Below are positions 17,013 through 26,419 of a stretch of DNA of 64,000 nucleotides, piece after piece (position 1 is the stretch's first letter; every line of letters begins with the position of its first letter). The stretch comes from an uncultured Muribaculaceae bacterium (GTDB lineage: Bacteria > Bacteroidota > Bacteroidia > Bacteroidales > Muribaculaceae), in assembly GCA_934667475.1 (NCBI GenBank), contig CAKUMB010000001.1, positions 248,001-312,000 of the forward strand, in the 5' to 3' direction. Below the pieces are notes generated by a model. That model searched no databases. It was not told the DNA's origin and was given only the letters and a program-made list of their open reading frames with translations. The translations under genes were made by a program, and so were the position numbers.

Positions 17013-17020
17013 TAATTTTG
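17013..17020 (+). promoter_or_regulatory. -7 element before the GLUG protein gene
   Basis: TAATTTTG at 17013-17020 with a TTG 22 bases upstream, in an AT-rich stretch, 70 bases before the start codon. Confidence 0.65.
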
Positions 17021-17090
17021 CGCACAAGAAGACTTGTTTTAGGTTATAAAGTCTCACTATTGAATTCATTTTAATTAAAAATTTTCAATT

Positions 17091-20000
17091 ATGCGTAAAT
17101 TTACTCTATTGCTGATGTTTGCCCTTGTGGCAGCATTGGCATGCTCTGCCGCAAAGGCGCGCGACGAGGTGGTGATAAGCCACTTGGCCGCACCCGGCGC
17201 GGCGGTCGAGACGGCAACGCGCATTAGTGCCTCAAGTGTGGCCAGCGGCGGCGACTCATACGTCGCAGGCCAGCTCAGTGCTAAGGCGCGCAAGACCGCT
17301 TATCGCAGTAAACCGCTTAAGGCAAAAGTCGCGGCAAGCGATGTGGCCGGCACCCGCCAGGTGCTGGCCCACGCCACCACAGGCGTGGTCACCGCACGTG
17401 AGGCCAAGGTCACCCGTGTGACCGACGACAGCATTGCCATAAGCGGATTTGTGTTTAGCGATGTCACGGTAGGGGCCAAGATTGATGCCGCCACTGGCAA
17501 GGTGAGCATCTATCCGCAGCAAGTGGCCACAGTGCAAAACTATCCCGTGAGCATTTGCAGCGTAGACCTCGACAAAAACGTCTACAGCGAGACCGATCCT
17601 GTGACGGGCGTAATCGAAAACGGCGACATTCACTTTGAAACCGCTTTCGGTTTTTTTGTTACCAGCGGTGACAAAAAAGGCGCCTACCTCACGGTGGGCA
17701 TTCAGGACTACACCGATGTGGCCCAGCCCAACGGACGGCTTTCTAACCAGGTGCTGCGCTTCGACGGCTACTTCTCGACCAAGCGCCGCAGCGTCAGCCC
17801 CCAGTCGGACTGGATTTATGTGCGCCAGACGGCCGCCGACCGCGTGCGGCTGTCGCACCTGCCGTCGGACAAGGGCTACTTCAACGTTGAGGCCCGCCTC
17901 AACTACGACAAGAGCATAAGCATCGACCCGCAGTCGCTGCTCACGGTGGGCTACTCGAGCTTCAGCTGCTATGCATTCACCGAGACGGTGCAAGACACCA
18001 CGGTGAGCATTTCGGCCAAGATTCTCAGCCCCATTGCGGGCTCATTTAAGCAAGACGGCGACTCGGCCCGCATAGCGCTGGGTCGCTGGATGGTGGCCGG
18101 CACTTCGAGCGGCATTCTGAACATGTTTGTGAGCAGTGAGTTCAGCTCAGCAGCCGCCATCAGTTTCCCGACCCAGCCCGAAGCCAAATTTGATGGCGCG
18201 GGCACTGAGGCCGACCCATACCTTATTAAGAGCATTGCCGACCTCAAGGCACTGGCCGTGGCCGTCAACACCGACGCCAGCAAGCGCGGCAGCGCCAAGA
18301 CCGACATTCAGGACGACAAATACTATCCGGTGTACGATGGCAAGTATTTCGCCCTTGACGCCGACCTTGACTTCTCGGCCTATAAGGAATCGTTCCAGCC
18401 GATAGGCTCCTCTTCAGTCCGCTTTGCCGGCACATTCGACGGCCGCGGACACACCATCAACAAGCTTCAGTATCTCGACTATGCCTACGACTATGTGGGC
18501 CTCTTCGGCGCCACAGCGCCCGAGGCCACGGTCAAGAACCTGCGGTTCAGCAACCCCAAAATCACCACGGTGGGCTATAACGTGGGCATTCTGGCCGGCC
18601 GCAACTTCGGTATTGTCGACAACGTGACGGTAGACTCCGCCACCATCAGCGCCAGCGGTTACAACGTGGGCCTCATAGGCGGCTACAATTTTGGTAAAAT
18701 CAGCAATGTGAAGGCGCACAAGGCCAGCATTTCGGCTCTGGGCTACGTGGGCGGCGTGGCAGGCTTCTGCTATGGCGACATCACCTCGTGCTCGGTAGAG
18801 GGCGCCACCATTCAGCTCGTCAACAAGCAGCAGTTTGCCGGCGGCATTGCAGGCTACATGAGCCGCGTGAAAGGACACGTCAACAGCAAACTGCTCGACT
18901 GCTCATTCTCGGGCACAGTGTATTCAAGCGCAAGCGAGATATGCCTCGGCGGCATTGCCGGCGAGGTGGCCTATACCGAGGTGGCCCGCTGCTACACAGC
19001 AGCGCGCATCCTCTCGGGCGCCAGCGTGCAGAACTACATAGCCGGCCTTGTGGGAGCGGCCTGGGTGTGCGACATCCATGACTGCTATGCTACGGGTGTG
19101 GTCGACAACGCCAACAGCGCATTTGCAGCAGGCCTCGTCAGCGAGGACCCTGAAACCGACGACTCTTATGGCGGCACCACCATCACCAATTGCTATGCGG
19201 CTGTTGAACTCAACACCGCCAGCACCGACTCAATCGCCGGCCTTGTGGGCAAGCCTGCCCACATCACGGTGAAAAACAGCTACTTCGATACGCAACTGGC
19301 TGGTTTCGGCCACTCAGACTGGGGCAAAACCACTGCCCAACTCACCGATGCCGCTGGCATAAGCGGCTTCGATGCCAGCGTGTGGAACTTCACCGCGGGC
19401 CTGTATCCGCGCATCAAGGCCACCGACTCGACCAACGTGGCCGTGGTGTCGGCCTCACCAATCACGCTTGCCGCCACCGACAACGTGAAGCAAGTGAAAA
19501 ACGACTTCACCTACAGCACCGCAGGCGGAGTGGAGTGGCGCGCCGTGAAAAACGGCCTCTACAGCACCGAGGGCGGCTATGCCTTCAACTTTGCCGACGG
19601 CACAGCCAAGCTCAACTATCAGCAGTACACCGACACGGTGGAAGTGCGCCGTGGCAATTCGGCTAAGCTATATTTCATCAACATTGCCCCGATGCCATTT
19701 AAGGGCGAGGGCACTGCCGAGAACCCGTGGAAGATTGGCACACGCGAGGAATACAAGCAGCTCGTCAGCATTGCCAACAATGCCTCGCTCACCTTCGAGG
19801 GCAAGCATCTGAAGCTGGTGGCCGATATCGACCTCCAGGGCGACACCATCAAGCCTATCGACAATGACGATCGCGGCAAACTGCAATTCCAAGGCACATT
19901 CGACGGCGCCGGCCACACCATCGACAACATGGTGGTGTGCACAGCAGCATTCTACCCCGAGGGCAACACCAGCGGCAAGCCGGCGGGCGAGTTTAATCCG

Positions 20001-23000
20001 CGCGACGAAGGCAGCACCTACTATGGCGGCCTCTTCGGCACCATCGGTGCCAATGGCGTGGTGAAAAACGTGACCGTGGGCAGCAAGGCCGTGTACCAGC
20101 TATTCTGCTATGGCGGCGCCATAGCAGGTCAAAGCTACGGCCGCATTGAGGGCTGCTCCAACTATGGCACCGTCTACACCTACTATTCGCGCTCGGGCGG
20201 CATCGTGGGCCAGCTCAACAGCGGTGCAGTGGTTAGCGGCTGCTACAATGCCGGCAAGGTGTATGTCGACAACAATCAGGCTGGCGGCATCGCCGGCTAC
20301 GCATCGCAGGCCACCATCGAAAACTGCCAGAACGCAGGTGAGGTGGGCGCCGTGTACTTCAACAGCTATCAGAAAGATGGCGTGCAGAGCAAGGCTGGCG
20401 GCATCGTGGCCGAAGACAGCAAGTGTGTGATTCGCAACGTGCTCAACACGGGCCGCGTGTTCACCTACAAGCAGGTGGGCGGCATCACAGGCGTCACTTC
20501 CAACTCTACAATCACAGCGGCTGTCAACTATGGTCCTGTAACAGTGTTTGCCGACAAGGCCACGTCGGGCCACATTGCCGGCTCTGCCACAGGCTCTAAG
20601 TTTGCCGACGGCATGTACGACAGCCAAATAGCCAAGCTCGGAGCCGTTTCCAACGGCAACGTCGAGGGAGTGTCGGGTCTCGCCACATCGCAGTTGGCCG
20701 CAGGCAGCCTCAAGCAGCTGGCCGACACTGTGTGGGGTCAGGCATCGGGCAGCTATCCTGTGCTTAAGGCCACAGCCGCCAAGGCCGAGGCCAAACTGGC
20801 ATCGCAGGCAACGGTGTTCTTTGCCGACGGCAATTTTGCCACCAGCGTCACCTCACCGGCCACCCTTGGCAACACTGGCAGCGTGCAGTGGTGCCTGAAG
20901 AGTGGCAAGGCGTTCAGCATTGCCGGCGCAGTGCTCACCCCGACTGTTCCCGCCCAGGGCGTGGAACTTGACACCCTGGTGGCCTCGCAGGCCGGACTGC
21001 AGCGCGAACTCCCCATCATCACACTCAACGCAGCCATCTTTGAGGGCAGCGGCACAGCCGAGGCCCCATATCTTATAAAGAACATTGATGACTACAACAA
21101 ACTGGCCGACTTCGTTAAGACCACTGGTTTTGACTACGAAGGAAGCTACTTTAAACTGGTGAACGACATTGACTTTACAGGTCAGGACTTCAAGGCAGTG
21201 GCCGATGGCCCCAACGGATTTGCCGCCGACTTCAATGGCAACGGCAAGACGCTGAAAGGCATCAGTTATGACAGCCACGAAGATAAAGGCACCACGGGCC
21301 ATGCCTTGTTTGGCACCGTGCTTGCCGCCGGATCGGTTCACGACCTCACCATCGACGCCACAAGCAAGTTTGGCTCCTACACCAAGGCTGCCGCATTTGT
21401 GTCGTCGCTCTACGGCAAGGCCTACCGCCTCACCAACCGTGCCGCAGTGACTGCTGGAAACAACTATGCTGGCGGCATCGCTGCCACTGCCAATGGCGGT
21501 TCGAGCATAAGCAGTTGCGTCAACTATGGCGATGTGAGCGCAGCCTATGGCTATGCCGGCGGCATATTCGCCAACAGCGTGGCGAGTGCGGCTATTGCAG
21601 TAGACAGCTGCCGCAACGAGGGCGTGATTTCGGGCACAAGCTATGTGGGCGGCATCGCCGCTCAGGCATCGGCCATCATCACCGCATCGAGCAACGTGGG
21701 CGACATTGTGTCGTCGGCCAAATATGCAGCCGGACTTGTTGGCGCGGCCCTTGTTCCGTCGTCGGCATCGCGCAGCCACAACAGTGGCGATGTGAGTGCC
21801 GTTGAGTCGGCAGGTGGCATCTTCGGCCAGGTGGCCCATCACTCGGGCAGCGACCGCTGCACCATCGACAGCTGCTACAACACCGGTGCTGTCACGGCAA
21901 TCACCAGCTCGAAGAAGAAGTCTTATTACTTGGGCGGCATAGTGGGCTACGCAGGCCGCGGCCTCACCGTGAACCGCTGCTACAACACTGCCGACGTCAA
22001 GCCTGAATCGGCCGACATCATTCTCTACACCGTGGGTGGCCTTGTGGGCACCAGCAGCGGCTCGAGCACAGGCTATAACTACTTCACCGACTGCTGGAAC
22101 TCGGGCAGCGTGAATGGCTATAACAATGTGGGCGGCATTGGCGGCGTGATAGGTGGCGACACCACTGCCATAGTTACACGCTGCCACAATCTGGGCAGCA
22201 TCGAGAGCACATGCGCCTCGCTGGCCAACACCGGCGGTATTGCCGGCAGCGGCGGCTTTGAGCTGAGCGACAGCTACAATGCCGGTTCCGTTTCGGCCGC
22301 AGGCTACCAGATAGGCGGCATCGTGGGCTACCTCACGGGCAAGCCCTACCACTTCACCAGCGTTGCCAACTATGGCAGCGTCACCGGCACCACTGCCAAG
22401 TCGACCAAAGTAGGCGGCATTGCGGGCATGGGCCGTGTGGACATGAACAGCTGCTACAACTTTGGCGATGTTACCGGTGCCGATGCAGTGGCCGGCATCG
22501 TGGGCCTGCCGGGCAATGCCAGGGCCGAGGTCTACTACACGCGCATAGTGCGCTCGTATAACGCAGGCAAGGTGACCGCCACCGCAGGCGCGGCAGGCAA
22601 CATCACCACCTACAATAATAGCTGCAGCTATATGTCGGCCGACTCGGTGTACTTCGACAGCGAGATTAACGCCGCAGGCGACTACGACACCCAGCTGGGT
22701 GCCAAGGGCCTCGGCAAGCGTGCCTTCACCACACTGAAGCTTGGCAGCGCCTTCACCAACGCCACAGCACAATATCCATCGCTGAAATCGCTTAGCGCCG
22801 TTGATTACAACAGCTTTGCAGTGGCAATGCTGCTGCTTGCCGACGGTGAGCAGACCGACAGCGTGATAAGCAACTTTGAGGTGGGCGTTCCGACCAACGC
22901 AGTGTGGACAGCTACACCCAACTTGAATATTGACGGCAGCCACGTGACTGTAGCTCCCAAGACCGACGGCGAGCAGGCCACCATCACACTCACGGTGGGT

Positions 23001-23210
23001 CAGCTCTCCCGCACCTACGACCTCAAGCTGCGCTATCCGTCGGGAGTCAACGCTAACCTGGCCGACAAGGCCGTGGCCAGCCGCGAATACTACAGCGCTT
23101 CGGGTGTGCGCATCAGCGGTCCGTCGGCCTACAACCGCGTGGCCATTGAGCGCACCGTCTACACCGACGGCACCACAGTGTCGCGCAAAGTGCTCTATCA
23201 GCAGCGATAA
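17091..23210 (+). CDS. giant GLUG-repeat surface protein
   Basis: A 2039-residue exported protein starting MRKFTLLLMFALVAALACSA (signal peptide, cut near AKA). After an N-terminal beta domain (about 24-365) there are three repeated modules, each opening with a G-GTxxxPYLIK-type lead-in at about residues 368, 871 and 1318, then a segment such as FEGKHLKLVADIDLQG and many short GLUG-type repeats (GGIAGY, GGIVGQLNSG, with ENCQNAGEV and SCYNAGKV between them). Such repeats form beta-solenoids in adhesins and surface proteins of gut bacteria. Two spacer domains separate the modules. The C-terminus (ASREYYSASGVRISGPSAYN and a short VSRKVLY tail) resembles the end-domains of other Bacteroidales exported proteins. 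Likely cell-surface or secreted; ligand unknown. Confidence 0.82.
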   Translation: MRKFTLLLMFALVAALACSAAKARDEVVISHLAAPGAAVETATRISASSVASGGDSYVAGQLSAKARKTAYRSKPLKAKVAASDVAGTRQVLAHATTGVVTAREAKVTRVTDDSIAISGFVFSDVTVGAKIDAATGKVSIYPQQVATVQNYPVSICSVDLDKNVYSETDPVTGVIENGDIHFETAFGFFVTSGDKKGAYLTVGIQDYTDVAQPNGRLSNQVLRFDGYFSTKRRSVSPQSDWIYVRQTAADRVRLSHLPSDKGYFNVEARLNYDKSISIDPQSLLTVGYSSFSCYAFTETVQDTTVSISAKILSPIAGSFKQDGDSARIALGRWMVAGTSSGILNMFVSSEFSSAAAISFPTQPEAKFDGAGTEADPYLIKSIADLKALAVAVNTDASKRGSAKTDIQDDKYYPVYDGKYFALDADLDFSAYKESFQPIGSSSVRFAGTFDGRGHTINKLQYLDYAYDYVGLFGATAPEATVKNLRFSNPKITTVGYNVGILAGRNFGIVDNVTVDSATISASGYNVGLIGGYNFGKISNVKAHKASISALGYVGGVAGFCYGDITSCSVEGATIQLVNKQQFAGGIAGYMSRVKGHVNSKLLDCSFSGTVYSSASEICLGGIAGEVAYTEVARCYTAARILSGASVQNYIAGLVGAAWVCDIHDCYATGVVDNANSAFAAGLVSEDPETDDSYGGTTITNCYAAVELNTASTDSIAGLVGKPAHITVKNSYFDTQLAGFGHSDWGKTTAQLTDAAGISGFDASVWNFTAGLYPRIKATDSTNVAVVSASPITLAATDNVKQVKNDFTYSTAGGVEWRAVKNGLYSTEGGYAFNFADGTAKLNYQQYTDTVEVRRGNSAKLYFINIAPMPFKGEGTAENPWKIGTREEYKQLVSIANNASLTFEGKHLKLVADIDLQGDTIKPIDNDDRGKLQFQGTFDGAGHTIDNMVVCTAAFYPEGNTSGKPAGEFNPRDEGSTYYGGLFGTIGANGVVKNVTVGSKAVYQLFCYGGAIAGQSYGRIEGCSNYGTVYTYYSRSGGIVGQLNSGAVVSGCYNAGKVYVDNNQAGGIAGYASQATIENCQNAGEVGAVYFNSYQKDGVQSKAGGIVAEDSKCVIRNVLNTGRVFTYKQVGGITGVTSNSTITAAVNYGPVTVFADKATSGHIAGSATGSKFADGMYDSQIAKLGAVSNGNVEGVSGLATSQLAAGSLKQLADTVWGQASGSYPVLKATAAKAEAKLASQATVFFADGNFATSVTSPATLGNTGSVQWCLKSGKAFSIAGAVLTPTVPAQGVELDTLVASQAGLQRELPIITLNAAIFEGSGTAEAPYLIKNIDDYNKLADFVKTTGFDYEGSYFKLVNDIDFTGQDFKAVADGPNGFAADFNGNGKTLKGISYDSHEDKGTTGHALFGTVLAAGSVHDLTIDATSKFGSYTKAAAFVSSLYGKAYRLTNRAAVTAGNNYAGGIAATANGGSSISSCVNYGDVSAAYGYAGGIFANSVASAAIAVDSCRNEGVISGTSYVGGIAAQASAIITASSNVGDIVSSAKYAAGLVGAALVPSSASRSHNSGDVSAVESAGGIFGQVAHHSGSDRCTIDSCYNTGAVTAITSSKKKSYYLGGIVGYAGRGLTVNRCYNTADVKPESADIILYTVGGLVGTSSGSSTGYNYFTDCWNSGSVNGYNNVGGIGGVIGGDTTAIVTRCHNLGSIESTCASLANTGGIAGSGGFELSDSYNAGSVSAAGYQIGGIVGYLTGKPYHFTSVANYGSVTGTTAKSTKVGGIAGMGRVDMNSCYNFGDVTGADAVAGIVGLPGNARAEVYYTRIVRSYNAGKVTATAGAAGNITTYNNSCSYMSADSVYFDSEINAAGDYDTQLGAKGLGKRAFTTLKLGSAFTNATAQYPSLKSLSAVDYNSFAVAMLLLADGEQTDSVISNFEVGVPTNAVWTATPNLNIDGSHVTVAPKTDGEQATITLTVGQLSRTYDLKLRYPSGVNANLADKAVASREYYSASGVRISGPSAYNRVAIERTVYTDGTTVSRKVLYQQR

Positions 23211-23221
23211 ATTCCCCCTTT

Positions 23222-23294
23222 GGTCCACAAGCAGTGGACCATGACTCATAGGCAAGAGCCGCGAGAAATCCTCCGATTTCCCGCGGCTCTTTGC
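23222..23294 (+). terminator. terminator of the GLUG protein gene
   Basis: A small stem GGTCCAC/GTGGACC at 23222-23240, then a strong hairpin with arms GCAAGAGCCGCGAGAAATC and GATTTCCCGCGGCTCTTTGC (one unpaired base pair) at 23252-23294. The T content after it is low. Confidence 0.75.
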
Positions 23295-23540
23295 ATATCA
23301 TATGCAGCGTAGGGTGCGAAACAAAGCCAATCAGTGGGCGCACTAGGGCACAGTTTAAGCTGAATTGGATGTGTGTAGCGGTGTCGCGACCGCCGTGAAA
23401 TGCACTTATTTCCTTGGGCGGCTGTTTTTTATGACTTGGCGTGCTTGTGGGCGGTGGAAAATGGTTATATTTGCGGTGAGTTCCTTGCCTGTGGCGGGAG
23501 CACACCGCAAATATCATTAATAATCTAAAATTTTAACGCT
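23295..23540. other. spacer carrying the DUF805 promoter
   Basis: After the hairpin at 23294 there is no gene-like frame until the ATG at 23541. The only recognised feature is the promoter at 23445-23473; the rest shows no repeat or RNA pattern. Confidence 0.6.
23445..23473 (+). promoter_or_regulatory. promoter of the DUF805 gene
   Basis: TTG at 23445-23447, 18 bases, then TATATTTG at 23466-23473, leaving a 67-base leader. Confidence 0.65.
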
Positions 23541-23873
23541 ATGACATTTTTTGAATCTGTAGAGACTTGCCTCTCTAAGTTTGTCACTTTTACGGGTCGT
23601 GCCACCCGTTCTGAGTATTGGTGGTTCTATCTTGCCTGCATGATTGTTAGCTATGCCGTGGGATTTCTTGATGGTCTTATGGACGGAAGCGGAGTTATGT
23701 CTACTATTGTGGCGCTGGTGCTTTGCATCCCAATTATTGCTGCCGGCATCAGACGTATGCACGACACTGGCCATTGCGGCTGGTTTATCCTCATTCCCAT
23801 CTATAATTTGGTGCTTCTTTGCATTAAGGGAGAGGAACATGCTAATAAGTATGGTGAGGTGCCCGCCAAGTAG
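23541..23873 (+). CDS. DUF805 family small membrane protein
   Basis: A 110-residue inner-membrane protein. The N-terminal GRATRSEYWWFYLACM is the DUF805 hallmark (Arg-x-x-x-Tyr-Trp). Three hydrophobic segments follow, with the conserved motif RRMHDTGHCGWFILIP (family RRLHDxGxSGWW) before the last helix. The family is widespread and has no established role. Codon use is a little less GC-rich than the neighbours, though the gene is short. It converges on the WYL operon and is separated from it by a strong terminator. Confidence 0.88.
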   Translation: MTFFESVETCLSKFVTFTGRATRSEYWWFYLACMIVSYAVGFLDGLMDGSGVMSTIVALVLCIPIIAAGIRRMHDTGHCGWFILIPIYNLVLLCIKGEEHANKYGEVPAK

Positions 23874-23899
23874 GGCCTGAAGGTTGAACGCATTAAATT

Positions 23900-23935
23900 A
23901 AAGGCTGGCCTGCGCATTGGTGCAGGCCAGCCTTT
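23900..23935. terminator. bidirectional terminator between converging genes
   Basis: AAAGGCTGGCCTGC pairs perfectly with GCAGGCCAGCCTTT around an 8-base loop. It lies between the stops of DUF805 (plus) and the WYL regulator (minus) and can serve both. Confidence 0.85.
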
Positions 23936-23955
23936 ATTGTGGGGTTGTAAACGGG

Positions 23956-24855
23956 TCATTGGTCGTAGTGGGCGAGGGCGCGGCGCAGGTTGTCGGCCAG
24001 CTGCACGCGCATCTCTTTTGGCCGCAGCACCTCTATCGAGGGGCCCAGCGACAGCAGTTTCTGCATCAGGTCGTAGGTGTTGCGCATGCGGTAGGTGAAT
24101 ATCGAGTAGGTGTCGTGCAGCTCCTCGCGCTGCGAGTGGTGCAGCGGCAGCCCGCGCAGATATTTGGCTTGCGTCACATTGGCCTTGATGGCAATCTCCT
24201 TGGGCTCGTCGTGATTGGTGGTGATGCCGAAGCAGTCGTCAAAGAAGTCTTGCGGGCTGAATCCGTCGGGCATCGTGAATGAGCGTGCCGTGATGCTGAG
24301 ATCGCTTATGCGGTCGAGCGAATACGTCTTGATGCGCCCGTCGGCCACGTTGAGTCCAATCACATACCAGCGCTGGTCGAATATTTTCACGAAATATGGG
24401 TTCACCTCCACGCCGTGGCTCAGGTTCACACGGCTGTAGTTGCGGTAGCTGAAGGTGATGCGCTTGTTTTGGCGCATGGCGTCGATCACTACGGGCAGGT
24501 TGCCGCGGCTCGATGGCACGTCTTCGAGTAGAATGCGGTCTGACATGTCGTGCGAGCCGCTGAGCACTCCACTAATCGACATGGAGTTGAGCAGCCACTC
24601 CTGCAGCTGCTTGTTGCTGTCGCTGTCGTCCTGGCTGATGTAGTATTCGTAGGTCGACTTGTCGCACACTATGTCGATGCTGAAAGTGTCGGCAATGCCG
24701 TTGCGGTAGTTGTAGAACGTGCGCCGCGCCATTGGCTCGCCGTCGCTCACGCTTGAGTCGAGCCACAGGCGGTTCAGCTCCTCGCGCGTGATGCGCTTGT
24801 AGCGCTTTATGGTGTCGATAATCCACACATATTTGCTGATGAGGTTGCGTGCCAT
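23956..24855 (-). CDS. WYL-domain transcriptional regulator
   Basis: A 299-residue DNA-binding regulator. The N-terminal 70 residues (SKYVWIIDTIKRYKRITREE, ARRTFYNYRNGIADTFSIDI) form a winged-helix domain. The WYL domain covers about 120-200, with QNKRITFSYRNYSR, NPYFVKIFDQRWYVIGL (the WYL box reads RWYVIG) and IKTYSLDRISDLSI. A WCX-type C-terminal extension follows. WYL domains bind small ligands or nucleic acids and control many systems. It is the last gene of an operon behind a NamZ homologue and a sodium:solute symporter (27 bases from the symporter stop), so it may control use of the imported sugar. Confidence 0.87.
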   Translation of the reverse strand: MARNLISKYVWIIDTIKRYKRITREELNRLWLDSSVSDGEPMARRTFYNYRNGIADTFSIDIVCDKSTYEYYISQDDSDSNKQLQEWLLNSMSISGVLSGSHDMSDRILLEDVPSSRGNLPVVIDAMRQNKRITFSYRNYSRVNLSHGVEVNPYFVKIFDQRWYVIGLNVADGRIKTYSLDRISDLSITARSFTMPDGFSPQDFFDDCFGITTNHDEPKEIAIKANVTQAKYLRGLPLHHSQREELHDTYSIFTYRMRNTYDLMQKLLSLGPSIEVLRPKEMRVQLADNLRRALAHYDQ

Positions 24856-24882
24856 AGTGCCTTGCTGCTGTGCGTTACCTTA

Positions 24883-26346
24883 TTACTGCTGTTCGGCCAC
24901 TTTCTTGCCAGTGGTGAGGGCTGCGAGGCCGGCCATGGTGAGCACGGCGTTGAGCAGAAGCAGCTCGAAGCCCAGGGTGTAGCCAAAGGCGCTTGCCAGC
25001 CACTGCTGCACGAAGAAGCTGATTACCGGGGCGGCGATGCACACCACGGGCACCAGACGGTCGCGCACGGCGCGCTTGCACATCATGCCAAAGGCGAAGA
25101 GGCCCAGAATGGGGCCGTAGGTGTAGCTGGCCAGGGTGTAGACGGCGCTGATGGCGTCGCTGTTGCTGATGAGGTAGAACACGTAGATCACCACGCCCAT
25201 GCCTACGGCCATTGACACGTGCACCAGTTTGCGCGTGCGTGCCAGAGCGGCGTCGCCCTCCTTGCGGTCGGCCTCAAGGATGTCGACCGTGAACGAGGTG
25301 GTGAGCGATGTCAGGGCTGAGCCTGCTGCCGAGTAGGCGGCGGCGATGAGGCCGAGTATGAACAGGATGCCCACAATAATCGGCATCTTGCTGTCGGCTG
25401 CCACCATGCCAAAGAGCTCGTCGCTCTTTTCGGGCAGCTGCATGCCGTTGGCCTTGGTGTAGAGCACCAGCAGTGTGCCCAGAATCAGGAACAGTGCAAT
25501 CACAAAGAACTGCGTGATGCCACTCACAATGAGATTCTTTTGCGACTCCTTGGCGTTTTTGCAAGCCAGGCTGCGCTGCATCAGGTCTTGGTCAAGACCC
25601 GTGGTGGCAATCACCATAAACACGCCCGCTATGAACTGCTTCCAGAAGTATGTGCCCTCTTTGGGGTTGTCGAAGAAGAACATGCGTGAGGTTTCGTCGC
25701 CGGCCACGGCCTTCACCATGCCGCCGAAGTCATAGCCCAGGCTCTTGGCAATGAAATATATGCACAGCACCACCGACATCACCAGGCAGAAGCTCTTGAG
25801 GGTGTCGGTCCAAATCACCGTCTTCACGCCGCCCTGCAGCGTGTAGAGGAAGATGAGGGCGATGGTGGCCACCACATTGATGATAAACGGCACGCCCAGC
25901 GGGCCGAACACCAGCAGCTGCAGGGTGACGCACACCACATAGAAGCGCACTGCCGCGCCCAGCATTTTGCTGATGAAGAAGAACCACGCACCGCTCTTGT
26001 GGGTGCCTGCGCCGAAGCGCTGCTCCAGGTAGCCGTATATCGACACCAGGTTGCGCTTGTAGAATAGCGGAATCAGCACGTAGGCAATCACAAAGTAGCC
26101 CACCACGAAGCCCAGCACCATTTGCAGATAGCTGAAGCCCTTGGCCACCACCATGCCTGGCACTGAAATGAAGGTGACGCCCGAAATGGGCGCACCCAGC
26201 ATGGCAATTGCCACGATAAACCACGGGGCCTGGCGGTTGCCGTTGAAGAAACTGGCGTTGTCGCTGCCGCGGGAGGCAATCCACGACACCATAAACAGAA
26301 GAATAAAGTAGCCAACAATGGTGGCCAATACAATCCAGGGAGTCAT
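24883..26346 (-). CDS. sodium:solute symporter family transporter
   Basis: A 487-residue inner-membrane protein with about 13 helices of the SSS family. Landmarks: MLGAPISGVTFISVPGMVVA in helices 2-3, KRNLVSIYGYLEQRFGAGTH, TLQGGVKTVIWTDTLKSFCL and AAAYSAAGSALTSLTTSFTV with the sodium-site Ser/Thr. The substrate cannot be read directly. It lies between a NamZ (exo-N-acetylmuramidase) homologue and a WYL regulator on the same strand, which suggests an amino-sugar or peptidoglycan-fragment substrate. The last residues are polar (TTGKKVAEQQ), without the long kinase fusions some members have. Confidence 0.88.
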   Translation of the reverse strand: MTPWIVLATIVGYFILLFMVSWIASRGSDNASFFNGNRQAPWFIVAIAMLGAPISGVTFISVPGMVVAKGFSYLQMVLGFVVGYFVIAYVLIPLFYKRNLVSIYGYLEQRFGAGTHKSGAWFFFISKMLGAAVRFYVVCVTLQLLVFGPLGVPFIINVVATIALIFLYTLQGGVKTVIWTDTLKSFCLVMSVVLCIYFIAKSLGYDFGGMVKAVAGDETSRMFFFDNPKEGTYFWKQFIAGVFMVIATTGLDQDLMQRSLACKNAKESQKNLIVSGITQFFVIALFLILGTLLVLYTKANGMQLPEKSDELFGMVAADSKMPIIVGILFILGLIAAAYSAAGSALTSLTTSFTVDILEADRKEGDAALARTRKLVHVSMAVGMGVVIYVFYLISNSDAISAVYTLASYTYGPILGLFAFGMMCKRAVRDRLVPVVCIAAPVISFFVQQWLASAFGYTLGFELLLLNAVLTMAGLAALTTGKKVAEQQ

Positions 26347-26419
26347 TTTTTTGCTAAATCAGTATTTTTTTCGTTAGTTAATATTCAGGAAGTGCAAGGG
26401 GCGAGCCACCCCCTCAGCC

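Noticed and set aside
20853..23255. Antisense open frame of about 800 codons opposite the GLUG gene
   Set aside because: Cys/Ala/Gly/His-rich translation without structure; it only mirrors the repeats of the sense gene.
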